Shown in pieces: positions 52,579-61,863 of a stretch of 64,000 nucleotides of DNA. The notes under the pieces are model-generated. The model was not told the origin of the DNA. It was given only the letters and a program-made list of their open reading frames with translations, and did not search any database. The translations under genes and the position numbers were made by a program. Source of the DNA: CAVZXS01 sp963779325 (GTDB lineage Bacteria; Bacteroidota; Bacteroidia; Chitinophagales; Chitinophagaceae); contig CAVZXS010000002.1 in NCBI GenBank assembly GCA_963779325.1, forward strand, positions 372,001 to 436,000, read 5' to 3'. Position 1 is the stretch's first letter. Each line of letters opens with the position of its first letter.

Positions 52579-53094
52579 TCAAAAATTTGCCCACTCTTTA
52601 CTACTTTCCGTATCCCATCCAAATTTTCTTGATACAGTTTGCACTCCCGTGCCGGTTTGGTTGTAATAGGTCCAGCCAATACGGGTGGCTTGCAGCATAA
52701 CGGTTGTGTTCATTACATTATTACATCCCATTGCTACATAGCAGGTTAATACAACAATTTTTTCCATTTTTACGATATAAGAAATAACAGGGCCGCCGCC
52801 GGTTAGATTTGGCGACAAAACGGTAACCTGCCCGTTGGTAAGTAATTGGCCATTGGCCATTGCTTTTTTTAAATCAGCCGATGCCCCGCTAACCATCATT
52901 GTAAAACTAAGCTGTGTATTATTTTTTCCGCCTGAGGTAATGGTTGTTGCTCCTATCCATCTTTCAAAACCTTTTAAAGTTGCTTCTCCTTTTATTTGCA
53001 GACCGTTTGCATCGGTTAGTTTAATAAAGACATCGGTTTTTTGTGCAAGGCTTAATAAGGGAGACATAAGAAGAGCCAGAATAATTGTACGCAT
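52579..53094 (-). CDS. exported Hcp-like (T6SS tube protein fold) protein, last gene of operon B
   Basis: 171 aa with a signal peptide (MRTIILALLMSPLLSLAQ). The mature part fits the Hcp family: 'DVFIKLTDANGLQIKGEATLKGFERWIGATT', an odd 'LQATRIGWTYYNQTGTGVQTVSRKFGWD' end like Hcp1's 'WDIEKNKKW' close. Hcp forms hexameric rings of the type VI tube, normally without a signal peptide. No other T6SS gene (TssB/C, ClpV, VgrG) is in the window, so a secreted Hcp-fold protein with a different role is more likely. Its presence in operon B gives it a link to the HK/RR pair. Confidence 0.85.
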   Translation of the reverse strand: MRTIILALLMSPLLSLAQKTDVFIKLTDANGLQIKGEATLKGFERWIGATTITSGGKNNTQLSFTMMVSGASADLKKAMANGQLLTNGQVTVLSPNLTGGGPVISYIVKMEKIVVLTCYVAMGCNNVMNTTVMLQATRIGWTYYNQTGTGVQTVSRKFGWDTESSKEWANF

Positions 53095-53144
53095 GATTGT
53101 AGTTTTTTATTGATTATGTTTTATGTAAATGTTGAATTGTCCTT

Positions 53145-54512
53145 CTAATTAACTTTTGCAAAAGCCCTGTCATCGAGCCATAATATCCGAAGGCCTTTTA
53201 TACAGGAGAAATATGCATTGTATGTTCTTGGCTTGTGTTCAATATCAGAAAAACTTATTTGCCAGTTGCCGTTCATTGAAAACTTACCGCTTGATTTTAC
53301 ACTTTGAAATTTGATATTGCCTGCATTGCCGCCGGCAACACCCAAATCCCATTGGTAGGAAGAACCCGGGCCTATTTTAAAATTTTCTACCGATGCATGG
53401 GTGGCCATATGCGCATCAAAGCCGGTAGCAGCATTTACATATTGTATGGCCCCGCTAAAATCATTTGTCCATTTACCGGTAAGGTCAGCAGCTGCCACTG
53501 CAAACTTATTATAGTTCGCCATCTTCTCCATGTTTTCCCAGCCGGATGTGGTTTGATGGTATGCGCCAAATTCCTTTTCAAAAGAATTTTTATCAGCAGT
53601 TATAAACTCTAAATATTTTCCGCTGCCGTTGGAGTAATTCATTTTAAATAATACCACATAAACGGTTTGGCCTGATGTTTTTTCTGTCATATCGGCCTCT
53701 GCAAATTCTATCGTTTGCCAGCCGGTAATTGGTTTAAATTCAAAATTGGATGCTGAACTGTATCTCGGCGCTACTAGTACGTTCCAGGCATTTTTTAATC
53801 CATCCAATACAACTGAATTGTAAGCATCTGCTTTTTTATTTGGATAATGAATTAAAACTTTGATAGTTCCTTTTGTTACTTGTACCCAGTCTTCCTGCAA
53901 GGTGCTTGTCCACCCATCATCAAAGTTGGTGGAGGTAAAAGCGAAATCGGTTTGTTTTGCAATTGGTTTTGTTTCTTCCGGTTTAACAGGTTTTGTTGCA
54001 GCCTGATTATTTTTTGCTGTTGTGCCTGCCGGTTTTTTTAAACTCACGGAAGCTATAAAAGCATCTACTTCTTTTTCATACACATTTGTATTGGTTATTA
54101 TGATAAGGATTACCATTTTTTCAAAGCCTGTTGATGTTACTAACAATACAACACCTTTACTGCCTTCGCTTTCAAAAGGTGCATATCCGCTTTGCAGTTC
54201 CCAGCCCTTATCATTTGCGGGAGACTGCATTTCCGGTTCGATGGTAACGGTTACCATTTCTTTTACGATGGATGACCAGGCTAAATCAAAATTCTCTTTG
54301 GAGTTGGTGGTGCCAGGTACTGCTTTATACAATGTCATAAGGCAGTAAGTTCCTTTGGCTGCATCTTCTTTTTTAAACTGAACTGCACTTTCACTAGCTT
54401 CTTTTATCCATCCCTTAGGTGTAGTAAAAGTGGATATATCAAAGGTTGATTTTTGGGCAAATGAGACTAATACAGACAAAAAGGCTATAAAGAAGATAAA
54501 TGTATATTTCAT
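53145..54512 (-). CDS. exported PKGW/DGWTST-type protein, module B
   Basis: 455 aa with a signal peptide (ending VSFAQ). The N-terminal domain (about 20-160: 'FDISTFTTPKGWIKEASESAV', 'LMTLYKAVPGTTNSKENFDLAW') is shared closely with the next gene (54548). Then 'TSTNFDDGWTSTLQEDWVQV' and 'YNKFAVAAADLTGKWTN' match the module A gene 45634. Proteins with these modules are typical of Chitinophagaceae and have no known role. It lies 50 bp upstream of the Hcp-like gene start and 35 bp after the previous gene. Confidence 0.82.
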   Translation of the reverse strand: MKYTFIFFIAFLSVLVSFAQKSTFDISTFTTPKGWIKEASESAVQFKKEDAAKGTYCLMTLYKAVPGTTNSKENFDLAWSSIVKEMVTVTIEPEMQSPANDKGWELQSGYAPFESEGSKGVVLLVTSTGFEKMVILIIITNTNVYEKEVDAFIASVSLKKPAGTTAKNNQAATKPVKPEETKPIAKQTDFAFTSTNFDDGWTSTLQEDWVQVTKGTIKVLIHYPNKKADAYNSVVLDGLKNAWNVLVAPRYSSASNFEFKPITGWQTIEFAEADMTEKTSGQTVYVVLFKMNYSNGSGKYLEFITADKNSFEKEFGAYHQTTSGWENMEKMANYNKFAVAAADLTGKWTNDFSGAIQYVNAATGFDAHMATHASVENFKIGPGSSYQWDLGVAGGNAGNIKFQSVKSSGKFSMNGNWQISFSDIEHKPRTYNAYFSCIKGLRILWLDDRAFAKVN

Positions 54513-54547
54513 AATGCTTCTATTTTGAAACAGTTATAACACTTTTT

Positions 54548-55561
54548 TTAGTCTGGTAATTTTATAAAACAATCTTTACATGTTACGAGGCTATATATCC
54601 ATGCATTATTAAATAAGGTGCCACCGTTGTAATATCCATCTCTTTTCGTTTCTTTATTGGCTTGCAATACAATTCGCCATTCCTTCAAAACTTCGGAATA
54701 ATGTTTGGTAAACCGGTAGGTTGTTTTTTCTAAATCTTTTTTCTGACTTGTTAAAAGTTTACCCCAGTTATTCGTACCATCTTTTTTACTCCATGCTTCT
54801 ATCACTGATTTTTGTGGATTGATGGCGAGACTATTTCCATTGAGTTGATATGTGCCGGTTTCTCTTGTTAAAAGAAGTTTATCCAATTGATACCGGAAAG
54901 TTTTAATATAAAAACTATAAGTGCCATTAGCATTAAATGTATATTGAGTAATGATACTGCCTTCATTAATATGCATATTGTAAGAGGATGCAATCGTAGT
55001 ACCTATACCCCAGGTACCAAGGATGGCCGTATTGTTATTATTTGCAGCAGGCGTTTGTATTTCTTGAGTTGTTTTTGCCGGCTTTTTTAAACTTACCGAT
55101 TCTAAAAATGTCGTCATTTCTTTTTCATATACATTCGTATTGGTGAGAATAATCATATTCACCATTTTATCAAAGCTGCTGGATGTTATCAGCATAACAA
55201 CTCCTTTATTCCCATCGCTTTCAAATGGTGCAAAACCATTTTGTGTTTCCCAACCGTTTTCACTTGAGACAGGTTGCATTTCCGGATTTGTAGAAACGGT
55301 TACCATTTCTTTTACTAAAGACTCCCAGGCGAGGTCAAAATTTTCTTTTGAATTGTCTGTGCCCGGCACTGCTTTATACAACGTTATCAGGCAGTACGTT
55401 CCTTTAGTTGCATCTTCTTTTGAAAATTGAATGGCAACTTCGGCAGGTTGTTTTTTCCATCCTTTGGGCGGAGTGAATGTAGTAATGTCAAATGTTTCTT
55501 TTTGTGCAAAGCTGTATCCCACAAAGGCACAAAGGGCACAGAGAAGAATTATTTTTTTCAT
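54548..55561 (-). CDS. exported PKGW-type protein with lipocalin-like end, module B
   Basis: 337 aa from ATG 55561, which starts the signal peptide (MKKIILLCALCAFVGYSFAQ); the longer start is not needed. The first 150 residues are about two-thirds identical by eye to those of the 53145 protein (e.g. 'CLITLYKAVPGTDNSKENFDLAW'). The C-terminal part ('ILGTWGIGTTIASSY', 'YTFNANGTYSFYIKTFRYQ') is a lipocalin-like domain instead of DGWTST. An 18-bp inverted repeat starts 48 bp upstream of the ATG (55609). Confidence 0.82.
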   Translation of the reverse strand: MKKIILLCALCAFVGYSFAQKETFDITTFTPPKGWKKQPAEVAIQFSKEDATKGTYCLITLYKAVPGTDNSKENFDLAWESLVKEMVTVSTNPEMQPVSSENGWETQNGFAPFESDGNKGVVMLITSSSFDKMVNMIILTNTNVYEKEMTTFLESVSLKKPAKTTQEIQTPAANNNNTAILGTWGIGTTIASSYNMHINEGSIITQYTFNANGTYSFYIKTFRYQLDKLLLTRETGTYQLNGNSLAINPQKSVIEAWSKKDGTNNWGKLLTSQKKDLEKTTYRFTKHYSEVLKEWRIVLQANKETKRDGYYNGGTLFNNAWIYSLVTCKDCFIKLPD

Positions 55562-55608
55562 GTTACTTATTTTCATTATCAAAAATATTCTCGTTTCCGG
55601 TATCTTTT

Positions 55609-55630
55609 ATCCTGTAAAACAAGGATATTC
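55609..55630. promoter_or_regulatory. operator-like inverted repeat upstream of the 54548 gene
   Basis: ATCCTGTAAAACAAGGATATTC; 20 of 22 bases equal those of the site at 59773. The left edge is 48 bp from the ATG. Confidence 0.55.
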
Positions 55631-55659
55631 TTTCTTATCACACTTTAGGGGATAGGGGC

Positions 55660-57552
55660 TTACTCTTTTGTGATTTTAATATTGCTGATAAAATATTTAT
55701 CTTTCTCTGCACTGTTGCCATTGCAATCAAAAGACAAAGCATTAAATAAGTGAGCAGCCGGAATTGCTTTTTCGTACTCGGCTATTTTAGTTTTATCAAT
55801 AAACACCTGCAGCTTTTCCTCTGATTTTTTGATAGCAACTGTAATTTGGTTATTTTTTTTGTTGTTTGAAAACCCATTGGCAACATACCATTTAGTACCC
55901 GTTAAATATCCGGGAGGCGAAGTGAATTTTGTTTCCAGTGTTGCTTCACCATCGCTGCCATTTGAGCCGGGGCGAAGTTTTAATTTAATAAATGATTCGG
56001 CATTGCCGGGTGATGTTTCTTTTGATAAAAGCATCGTTAATCCCTTTGCACCCCAGGTGAAGTTTTGCGGTACTGCCAGTTCATAAGTCAATGTAAAATT
56101 TTGGGGCAATGGTTTTTTTAAAACTGTTGCATTGATGTAGTGGCCTCTTAACTCAACCCAGTTTCCATCCAATCCATCCGGGTTTGATACTATAGCTGTA
56201 GTTCCCGAATTGGCAAGTTTTGTTTGCCAGCCAATTGGTATTTTACCAATGGCCGTTGTTGAAAAATCTTCAAAGAAAAAAACGTTTTTATCGGCAGTAT
56301 TTTTCTTATTGGTTTCTGATGCTTCCGCAACTACCACTGCTTCTTTGAAGGTTGGAGAACGGAGTGGTTTATAAGGTTGCCCCTTTACTTTTTCCGGGTT
56401 AAAGAAATAGTTATATACATACTCAAAATTAAAATTGTTCAATATTGATTCGTGCAGGTGTAAATGAAAAGGTTGGTTTTCCATTCCCCAACTCCACCTG
56501 ACAACAATCCATTGTGGCCGGTCTGTTTTACAAAGCTCCCGTGCTGATTTTTTTACTTTTAAAATTGGAAAAGTGGTGTGAATGCCTTCCTTTCCATATA
56601 TGTCCTTATTGTGAAACATATCATCATAACCTTCTGTTGCATTAGCAAAATCCTGAAGAGTAATATCAGTTTTACCAAGTTTTAATTCTGCAATATCATT
56701 CCATTTGTTTTTATACTTTTCTTTTAGCCTGGCCAGGTTCTTTTGGGCAGTTGAATATTTTTCGGCAGATACAGGGGTTATTTTTTGCCAAACAGCAAAT
56801 TTCTTTTCTGCTTCTGTAAAATACTCACCAATCGTAACTTTCTCAAACGGAAGTTCCTCATTGTCTTTGGTCATAATAACAACGAATTGGGGATATTCAA
56901 TAAAAGGACCGGGTGGTATTAAAAAATGTTTGTACCCTTTAATGCTTTTGTGGTTATCGAAGCCCAGTAAATTACTTTTGGCTTTATCATCAAAACTATA
57001 GCCTTGTGGATTATTCTTAAAATCAGGTAGTATGAAATAGTATTCTTCAGTACTTGAAATAAAAGTTATTTCATTGCTGATATATTGAAGTTGATTGGCT
57101 TCTATTTGCCAATATTCTCCATGGCTGGTTTGCGGAACAAATTTTCCCTTTTCATCCTTTTTCAAAAACATGTGGATTTTTGTCTGGGCGCCATACATGA
57201 GTGGCAGGGCCTGTGTATGCATGTTAATTGCATTGCCCAACACACTATTGGTGGGGCTGAATTTTGGTATAGTATTTTGGTAATAAGTCGCATTGCCTAA
57301 ACAGCCCTTAGGCAGATAAGATTGCTGCATCCATTCTACAAGCTTCTCGCAATTGTCAATTTGTTTGGCGCTGTAAATTCTTTCGCCCAATTGTTTCCCT
57401 TTTGGTGGGGTAGTATGCTTACGAATTTCCATCCAGCCAATATCTATATCGGCAATGCTTTCGAGTTTGAAGCCAATGCGGTCAACATATACCGGCTGTG
57501 CCTGCGAAGTGATGGCAACTGCAATGAGTGTAATGAGAATTATTTTTTTCAT
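55660..57552 (-). CDS. large exported protein of unknown function, module B
   Basis: 630 aa from ATG 57552 (signal peptide MKKIILITLIAVAITSQAQ). The first 400 residues are not recognised ('VYVDRIGFKLESIADIDIGWMEIRKH', 'KIHMFLKKDEKGKFV'). Residues about 440-630 look like a laminin-G/concanavalin-like jelly roll ('VFFFEDFSTTAIGKIPIGWQTKLA', 'FTLTYELAVPQNFTWGAKGLTMLLS', 'QVFIDKTKIAEYEKAIP'), a typical polysaccharide- or ligand-binding fold. Second gene of operon B, 115 bp after the TPR gene. Confidence 0.78.
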   Translation of the reverse strand: MKKIILITLIAVAITSQAQPVYVDRIGFKLESIADIDIGWMEIRKHTTPPKGKQLGERIYSAKQIDNCEKLVEWMQQSYLPKGCLGNATYYQNTIPKFSPTNSVLGNAINMHTQALPLMYGAQTKIHMFLKKDEKGKFVPQTSHGEYWQIEANQLQYISNEITFISSTEEYYFILPDFKNNPQGYSFDDKAKSNLLGFDNHKSIKGYKHFLIPPGPFIEYPQFVVIMTKDNEELPFEKVTIGEYFTEAEKKFAVWQKITPVSAEKYSTAQKNLARLKEKYKNKWNDIAELKLGKTDITLQDFANATEGYDDMFHNKDIYGKEGIHTTFPILKVKKSARELCKTDRPQWIVVRWSWGMENQPFHLHLHESILNNFNFEYVYNYFFNPEKVKGQPYKPLRSPTFKEAVVVAEASETNKKNTADKNVFFFEDFSTTAIGKIPIGWQTKLANSGTTAIVSNPDGLDGNWVELRGHYINATVLKKPLPQNFTLTYELAVPQNFTWGAKGLTMLLSKETSPGNAESFIKLKLRPGSNGSDGEATLETKFTSPPGYLTGTKWYVANGFSNNKKNNQITVAIKKSEEKLQVFIDKTKIAEYEKAIPAAHLFNALSFDCNGNSAEKDKYFISNIKITKE

Positions 57553-57667
57553 TTTATCCGGTTTTATCAAAATTTATTTCATTTATTTTTTTTGATTTTA
57601 CTAATCACCAGCTTCTTGCCCGGGAACTTGCCCGATGTTGTTACACCTGTTTTGAAATTAACTTTTA

Positions 57668-59728
57668 CTATTCAGTTATTTTAATTTGCTTGAAGCCAGT
57701 TCCAGATACTGATAAAGAGACTTTTCCGCTTACTATACTAATGCGGCCTTCCAAACCTACTTCAACAGTTGTGGGGAAAGCATCTTTCCCTGCTATTCCA
57801 ATTCCCGGCGAATCCGATTTTTCGTCCTCATCCAGTATGCCTGTACCTGCACCTACTTTAACTTCTCCAATTAGTATTACATCCTCTAAGCCTTCACGTC
57901 CAAATTCAAATTCAATTCCGCCACCAACTTTAGCTTCAACTTTTAACGGGCCTGTTTTTATTAAATCTTCTCCGGCTTCGGCGCTTATTTTGTAAGTGCT
58001 GCTGATATATGTATCACCTTCTGCCCGTTCAAAATCATCTTTTCTAACATAGTTTAGAAACATAAAATCAAACTCACTGGTCATGCGGCTGCAATTGTTT
58101 GTAAACTTTATTATTTTTAAATCCATGGTATCATTGTACTGGCATGCCACATCATCAAAATTTGAAAGCTTGCCGGGTTTTGCTTCCTCCTTTTTTACGC
58201 ATTCAAGGTATTCATATCCTGAAGTAAGCAATGGCTGATATTCTTCTAATTTCTGTAGCCAGCCGGCCTTAAATGCCAATACAATCAGTTCAGACTGATT
58301 TTTATCTGTAGTGGTATACTGCGACCAATAGGCCATTTCGTTGAAAAACTGCCTGAATGTTTTCAGCATTTCTTCATCATATGCCTTCTTCCGTTCATTA
58401 TATGTTTTTATGAAATCACTTTCTGCTTCCTCGTGTGCTTCACATGGAGCTTCAGGTACAGCTTTTTTGTGTCCCTTCTTTATTATCTCTAAGTCTCTGG
58501 CCAATGCCATATGTTTCTCACCTAGTCTTTTAAATACGGTTTCATAGTAGTCTTCTATTTCTTTAAGCTTGAGAGAAGCTTTCTTAATATGAATTGGTAA
58601 TGTAAATTTTAATTTTTTTGTGTTGATAGCTTTTTCATAGTTTCCGCCAATCTCCTTCTGCTCATTATTCAATTGTGCCAACCTGCTATTACATTCTCTT
58701 TTGAAATTTTCCCAAATTGGTTTAAGTGTTTTTAATTCGGCTAATGATGTTGGATAATCCGGACGTTTGAATTTTTCTAATCCCAATGGGTCAGGCCCGG
58801 GCTTAAATGGCAATCTTAAGTCCCTGATTTTTATTTCATGTCCCAGTTTGCGAAGTTTGTCTTCTTTTTCTTTTGTATAGCTGTGTTTTATTGATTTCTT
58901 CAAAGCCTCAATTGCCTTGGTAGTATTACCCCTGCTTTCTTCAATAGCAGCTTTAGTTAAATTGGCCTGCGGATGATAAGCATAAATGCGAATGGCACTG
59001 TCTAAATATTTTTCGGCTTTTGCAATTTCGCCCAAGCCAAACCAGGCTTGCCCAAGATTGTTAAGCAGCGTACTGTTTTTAGGAAATTTTGCATTGAGGT
59101 TGTTAAGAACAGGGATAGCTAAATGTTGTGCACCAAGCATGGAAAGCATGGAAGCATAATTGCTGAGGTTATCTGTATTAGCGGGGTCATCTGCACAAAT
59201 TTTTACCAAAGTAAATAACGCTAATTCAGGTTTGCCGGCTATCCACAAGCCAGTGGCCATGTTGCCTGCCTCAAAACTATTTTTACTGTTTGATTTGATA
59301 TAACTGTAAATTTTGTCGGCCATGTTTTTTACTTCAGGTTTCAACAGTGCTGCCGCTTTGTTTTGTATGGAAACTATATATGTACCCATACGGCCATCGG
59401 TTATGGTTTTAGGGATGGCTGCAATTCTTGCCACATCTTTTTCGGGTACAATTCTGTTGTCATCTTCAAATGCTTTTTTTAACTGTGCATCACTTACACC
59501 CGACATGTTTTTTTTAATCGTTTTTGTATCGGGCATTTTTATGCCCATACTGTCCATCATCTTTTTATCTTTCGGGCTCATCTCATCCATTGCTTGCTGC
59601 ATTTCTTTCATCATCGCATCCATTTCTTTTTGAGTAGGGGGTTTTTCTTTTACAGCAGGTTTTTTACCGGGCTGGGCAAATACAATTGATGAAGAAATCA
59701 GCAGTAGAAATATCAGGACTTGTCTCAT
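57668..59728 (-). CDS. exported TPR protein, first gene of operon B (paralogue of 43336)
   Basis: 686 aa with a signal peptide (ending SIVFAQ). A Met/Lys/Pro/Asp-rich stretch (about 20-65: 'KEMQQAMDEMSPKDKKMMDS') is followed by TPR units (about 130-290, e.g. 'VKICADDPANTDNLSNYASM', 'NLGQAWFGLGEIAKAEKYL'), a helical middle and a C-terminal beta-rich end ('VEAKVGGGIEFEFGREGLEDVI'). TPRs and the 'GLEKFKRPDYP' segment align with the module A TPR gene. Operator-like repeat 45 bp upstream of the ATG. Confidence 0.85.
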   Translation of the reverse strand: MRQVLIFLLLISSSIVFAQPGKKPAVKEKPPTQKEMDAMMKEMQQAMDEMSPKDKKMMDSMGIKMPDTKTIKKNMSGVSDAQLKKAFEDDNRIVPEKDVARIAAIPKTITDGRMGTYIVSIQNKAAALLKPEVKNMADKIYSYIKSNSKNSFEAGNMATGLWIAGKPELALFTLVKICADDPANTDNLSNYASMLSMLGAQHLAIPVLNNLNAKFPKNSTLLNNLGQAWFGLGEIAKAEKYLDSAIRIYAYHPQANLTKAAIEESRGNTTKAIEALKKSIKHSYTKEKEDKLRKLGHEIKIRDLRLPFKPGPDPLGLEKFKRPDYPTSLAELKTLKPIWENFKRECNSRLAQLNNEQKEIGGNYEKAINTKKLKFTLPIHIKKASLKLKEIEDYYETVFKRLGEKHMALARDLEIIKKGHKKAVPEAPCEAHEEAESDFIKTYNERKKAYDEEMLKTFRQFFNEMAYWSQYTTTDKNQSELIVLAFKAGWLQKLEEYQPLLTSGYEYLECVKKEEAKPGKLSNFDDVACQYNDTMDLKIIKFTNNCSRMTSEFDFMFLNYVRKDDFERAEGDTYISSTYKISAEAGEDLIKTGPLKVEAKVGGGIEFEFGREGLEDVILIGEVKVGAGTGILDEDEKSDSPGIGIAGKDAFPTTVEVGLEGRISIVSGKVSLSVSGTGFKQIKITE

Positions 59729-59772
59729 GGAAAATGTTTTATCAAAAGTGAGAAAAAGTTAATGTACATCTT

Positions 59773-59794
59773 ATCCTGTAAAAACAGGATATTC
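59773..59794. promoter_or_regulatory. operator-like inverted repeat between operon B and histidine kinase B
   Basis: ATCCTGT-AAAA-ACAGGAT (59773-59790), perfect 7-bp arms, then ATTC and CAGGGATAT, a half-site like ATCCCTGAA. Near-copy of 55609. It is 45 bp from the operon B start and about 95 bp from the kinase start. Confidence 0.6.
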
Positions 59795-59886
59795 AGGGAT
59801 ATGATAAAAATCATGGAAAAAGGGGATGACAATGGCACTGCATTGCTGTTTATTTGTAAAATGAGAGTAAAAGACTATTTTACTGT

Positions 59887-61818
59887 ATGAGAAAGGCTGT
59901 TTATATAATTGTATTTCTTATTTCAACTGTAATTGTACAAGCACAGCTTGAAAAAAGAGATAGTTTGTTCAAATTGCTTTCATCTGCAAAAGAAGATACC
60001 GGAAAAGTAATGTTGTTACTTCATATTGCAAGCGGATATGAAACCAATAATCAAGACTCCAGCATTTATTTTCTGGAGCAATCAAAAAAATTATCAGAGA
60101 GGCTGAATTTCAGAATTGGGCTTTATCATTATTATGAACATAGCTTGATTGTTTCTTACACTAAAGGAAATTACAACCTTGCATTGCATCAAAGCGATAC
60201 AGCCTTAACGCTGGCAAAAGAATTAAAAGACTCAGCACTGATAATATTTGTACTGGGTAATATCGGAATCATCAGCCAGTACACTGCCCAGTTTGACAAA
60301 CAATTAGAGTATTCATTACTTGCACTTTCGATGATGGAAAGGCTAAACCTGCGGGAGAAGATTGCATCTATGTATCATAATATAGCAAATGCATACGACA
60401 ACCTTAAGCAATATAGAAAAAGTATAGACTATTGTATAATGGCGCTTGACTATTATAAAAAAAATGGGGGAAAAGTATATGTTAACAGAGTGTTAGCCAG
60501 CCTTGGTCAGGCTTATTACGACATGCATCAACCTGACAGTGCTTTATATTATTTTAAGCAGGCTGTCACCGAGTCGGAAAAAAGCGGAGATAGGTATGCC
60601 GAAAGTGCTATTTATGGTTTTATGGCAAATGCCTATGCTGATATAAATGATTTTAGGGAAATGCTTAGGGTGTCAGAAAAATCATTATCCATTTCCCGGA
60701 AACTGCAAAGTAATCAGATGCTGGCCAGTTCATTGTATAATATCGCTTATGCTCAGTATTTCAATAACGATAATGTAAATGCTAAAAAAAATATTGATGA
60801 AGCGCTTTCAATAGCTGAGAAAGATTCACTGCTGGATGAATTGAACAATATTTATACCGTGCTTTCTTACATTACTGCAAAAAACGGCGATTATAAAACT
60901 GCTCTCCGGGCTATCCAAAAAGCAGATTCAATCCGAACTGTGTTTAACAATGATGCCATTGTTAAGTCAACAACAGAATTAGAAAAAAAATATGAATCAG
61001 AGAAAAAGGATAAGCAAATAATACTTCAGAAGGCACAGCTGCAGAAAAGGAGAATTTTAAATTATATACTTATCGGTTCAGCCGCTGTATTACTGATACT
61101 CTCTTTACTTGCATACCGTAATTACAATCAAAAGAAAAAAATCCAGCTGCAGCGCATCAGCGAATTAGAAACCCTGCAACAACTTACTGCTACCGAGGCA
61201 GTACTGAAAGGTGAAGAACAGGAGCGAACGAGATTGGCAAAAGACCTGCATGATGGTTTGGGTGGAATGTTATCCGGAATAAAATATTCATTCAATACTA
61301 TGAAAGGAAATTTAATAATGACGCCTGAAAATACACAGGCTTTTGAACGCAGCATGGATATGCTGGACAGTTCCATAAAAGAAATGCGCCGTGTGGCACA
61401 TAATATGATGCCGGAAGCGTTAGTGAAATTTGGATTGGATACTGCATTGAAAGATTTTTGTAATGACATTAATCAGTCCGGCGCATTGCAGGTAAACTAC
61501 CAACCCATCGGTATGGAAAATGCAGTGATTGAACAAACCACCGCTATTACCATTTACCGTATTGTGCAGGAACTTATTAATAACACCATGAAACATGCCG
61601 CAGCCAAAAATGCTGTTGTGCAGGTAAGCAAAACTAATAATGAAATCAGTATTACAGTTGAAGATGATGGAAAAGGGTTTGATACATCTATCCTGAATCA
61701 TTCAAAAGGAATCGGTTGGAGTAATATTCAAAACCGGGTAGAATTTTTGAAGGGCAAATTGGATGTACATTCACAAGCAGGCAAAGGAACTTCTGTATTA
61801 ATTGAACTGAGCCTGTAA
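59887..61818 (+). CDS. TPR-sensor histidine kinase, module B
   Basis: 643 aa, built like the module A kinase: signal peptide (ending VQAQ), TPR sensor (about 25-385), membrane segment (about 391-411), HisKA_3 with His455 ('KDLHDGLGGMLSGIKYS'), and HATPase ('YRIVQELINNTMKHAAAKNAV', 'DDGKGFDTS'). Both kinases share the start of the sensor ('KDSLLKVLSVAKEDTNKV' / 'RDSLFKLLSSAKEDTGKV'). It lies 45 bp before its regulator gene and is divergent from operon B. Ligand unknown. Confidence 0.94.
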   Translation: MRKAVYIIVFLISTVIVQAQLEKRDSLFKLLSSAKEDTGKVMLLLHIASGYETNNQDSSIYFLEQSKKLSERLNFRIGLYHYYEHSLIVSYTKGNYNLALHQSDTALTLAKELKDSALIIFVLGNIGIISQYTAQFDKQLEYSLLALSMMERLNLREKIASMYHNIANAYDNLKQYRKSIDYCIMALDYYKKNGGKVYVNRVLASLGQAYYDMHQPDSALYYFKQAVTESEKSGDRYAESAIYGFMANAYADINDFREMLRVSEKSLSISRKLQSNQMLASSLYNIAYAQYFNNDNVNAKKNIDEALSIAEKDSLLDELNNIYTVLSYITAKNGDYKTALRAIQKADSIRTVFNNDAIVKSTTELEKKYESEKKDKQIILQKAQLQKRRILNYILIGSAAVLLILSLLAYRNYNQKKKIQLQRISELETLQQLTATEAVLKGEEQERTRLAKDLHDGLGGMLSGIKYSFNTMKGNLIMTPENTQAFERSMDMLDSSIKEMRRVAHNMMPEALVKFGLDTALKDFCNDINQSGALQVNYQPIGMENAVIEQTTAITIYRIVQELINNTMKHAAAKNAVVQVSKTNNEISITVEDDGKGFDTSILNHSKGIGWSNIQNRVEFLKGKLDVHSQAGKGTSVLIELSL

Positions 61819-61863
61819 TTTTTTTTAGTTCAACTTAAGTATTCCTTTTTAGGATTTTGATAT

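Noticed and set aside
52579..53094. A type VI secretion locus
   Set aside because: Only an Hcp-like protein with a signal peptide is present; no sheath, baseplate or ClpV genes.
55515..55545. 'CACAAAGGCACAAAGGGCAC' repeat like the one at 37274
   Set aside because: It is in the coding sequence of the signal peptide of the 54548 gene; the similarity is short and may be chance.
61843..61858. TCCT-AGGA sequence between kinase B and regulator B as a further operator
   Set aside because: Only four paired bases and inside a co-transcribed pair; too weak.
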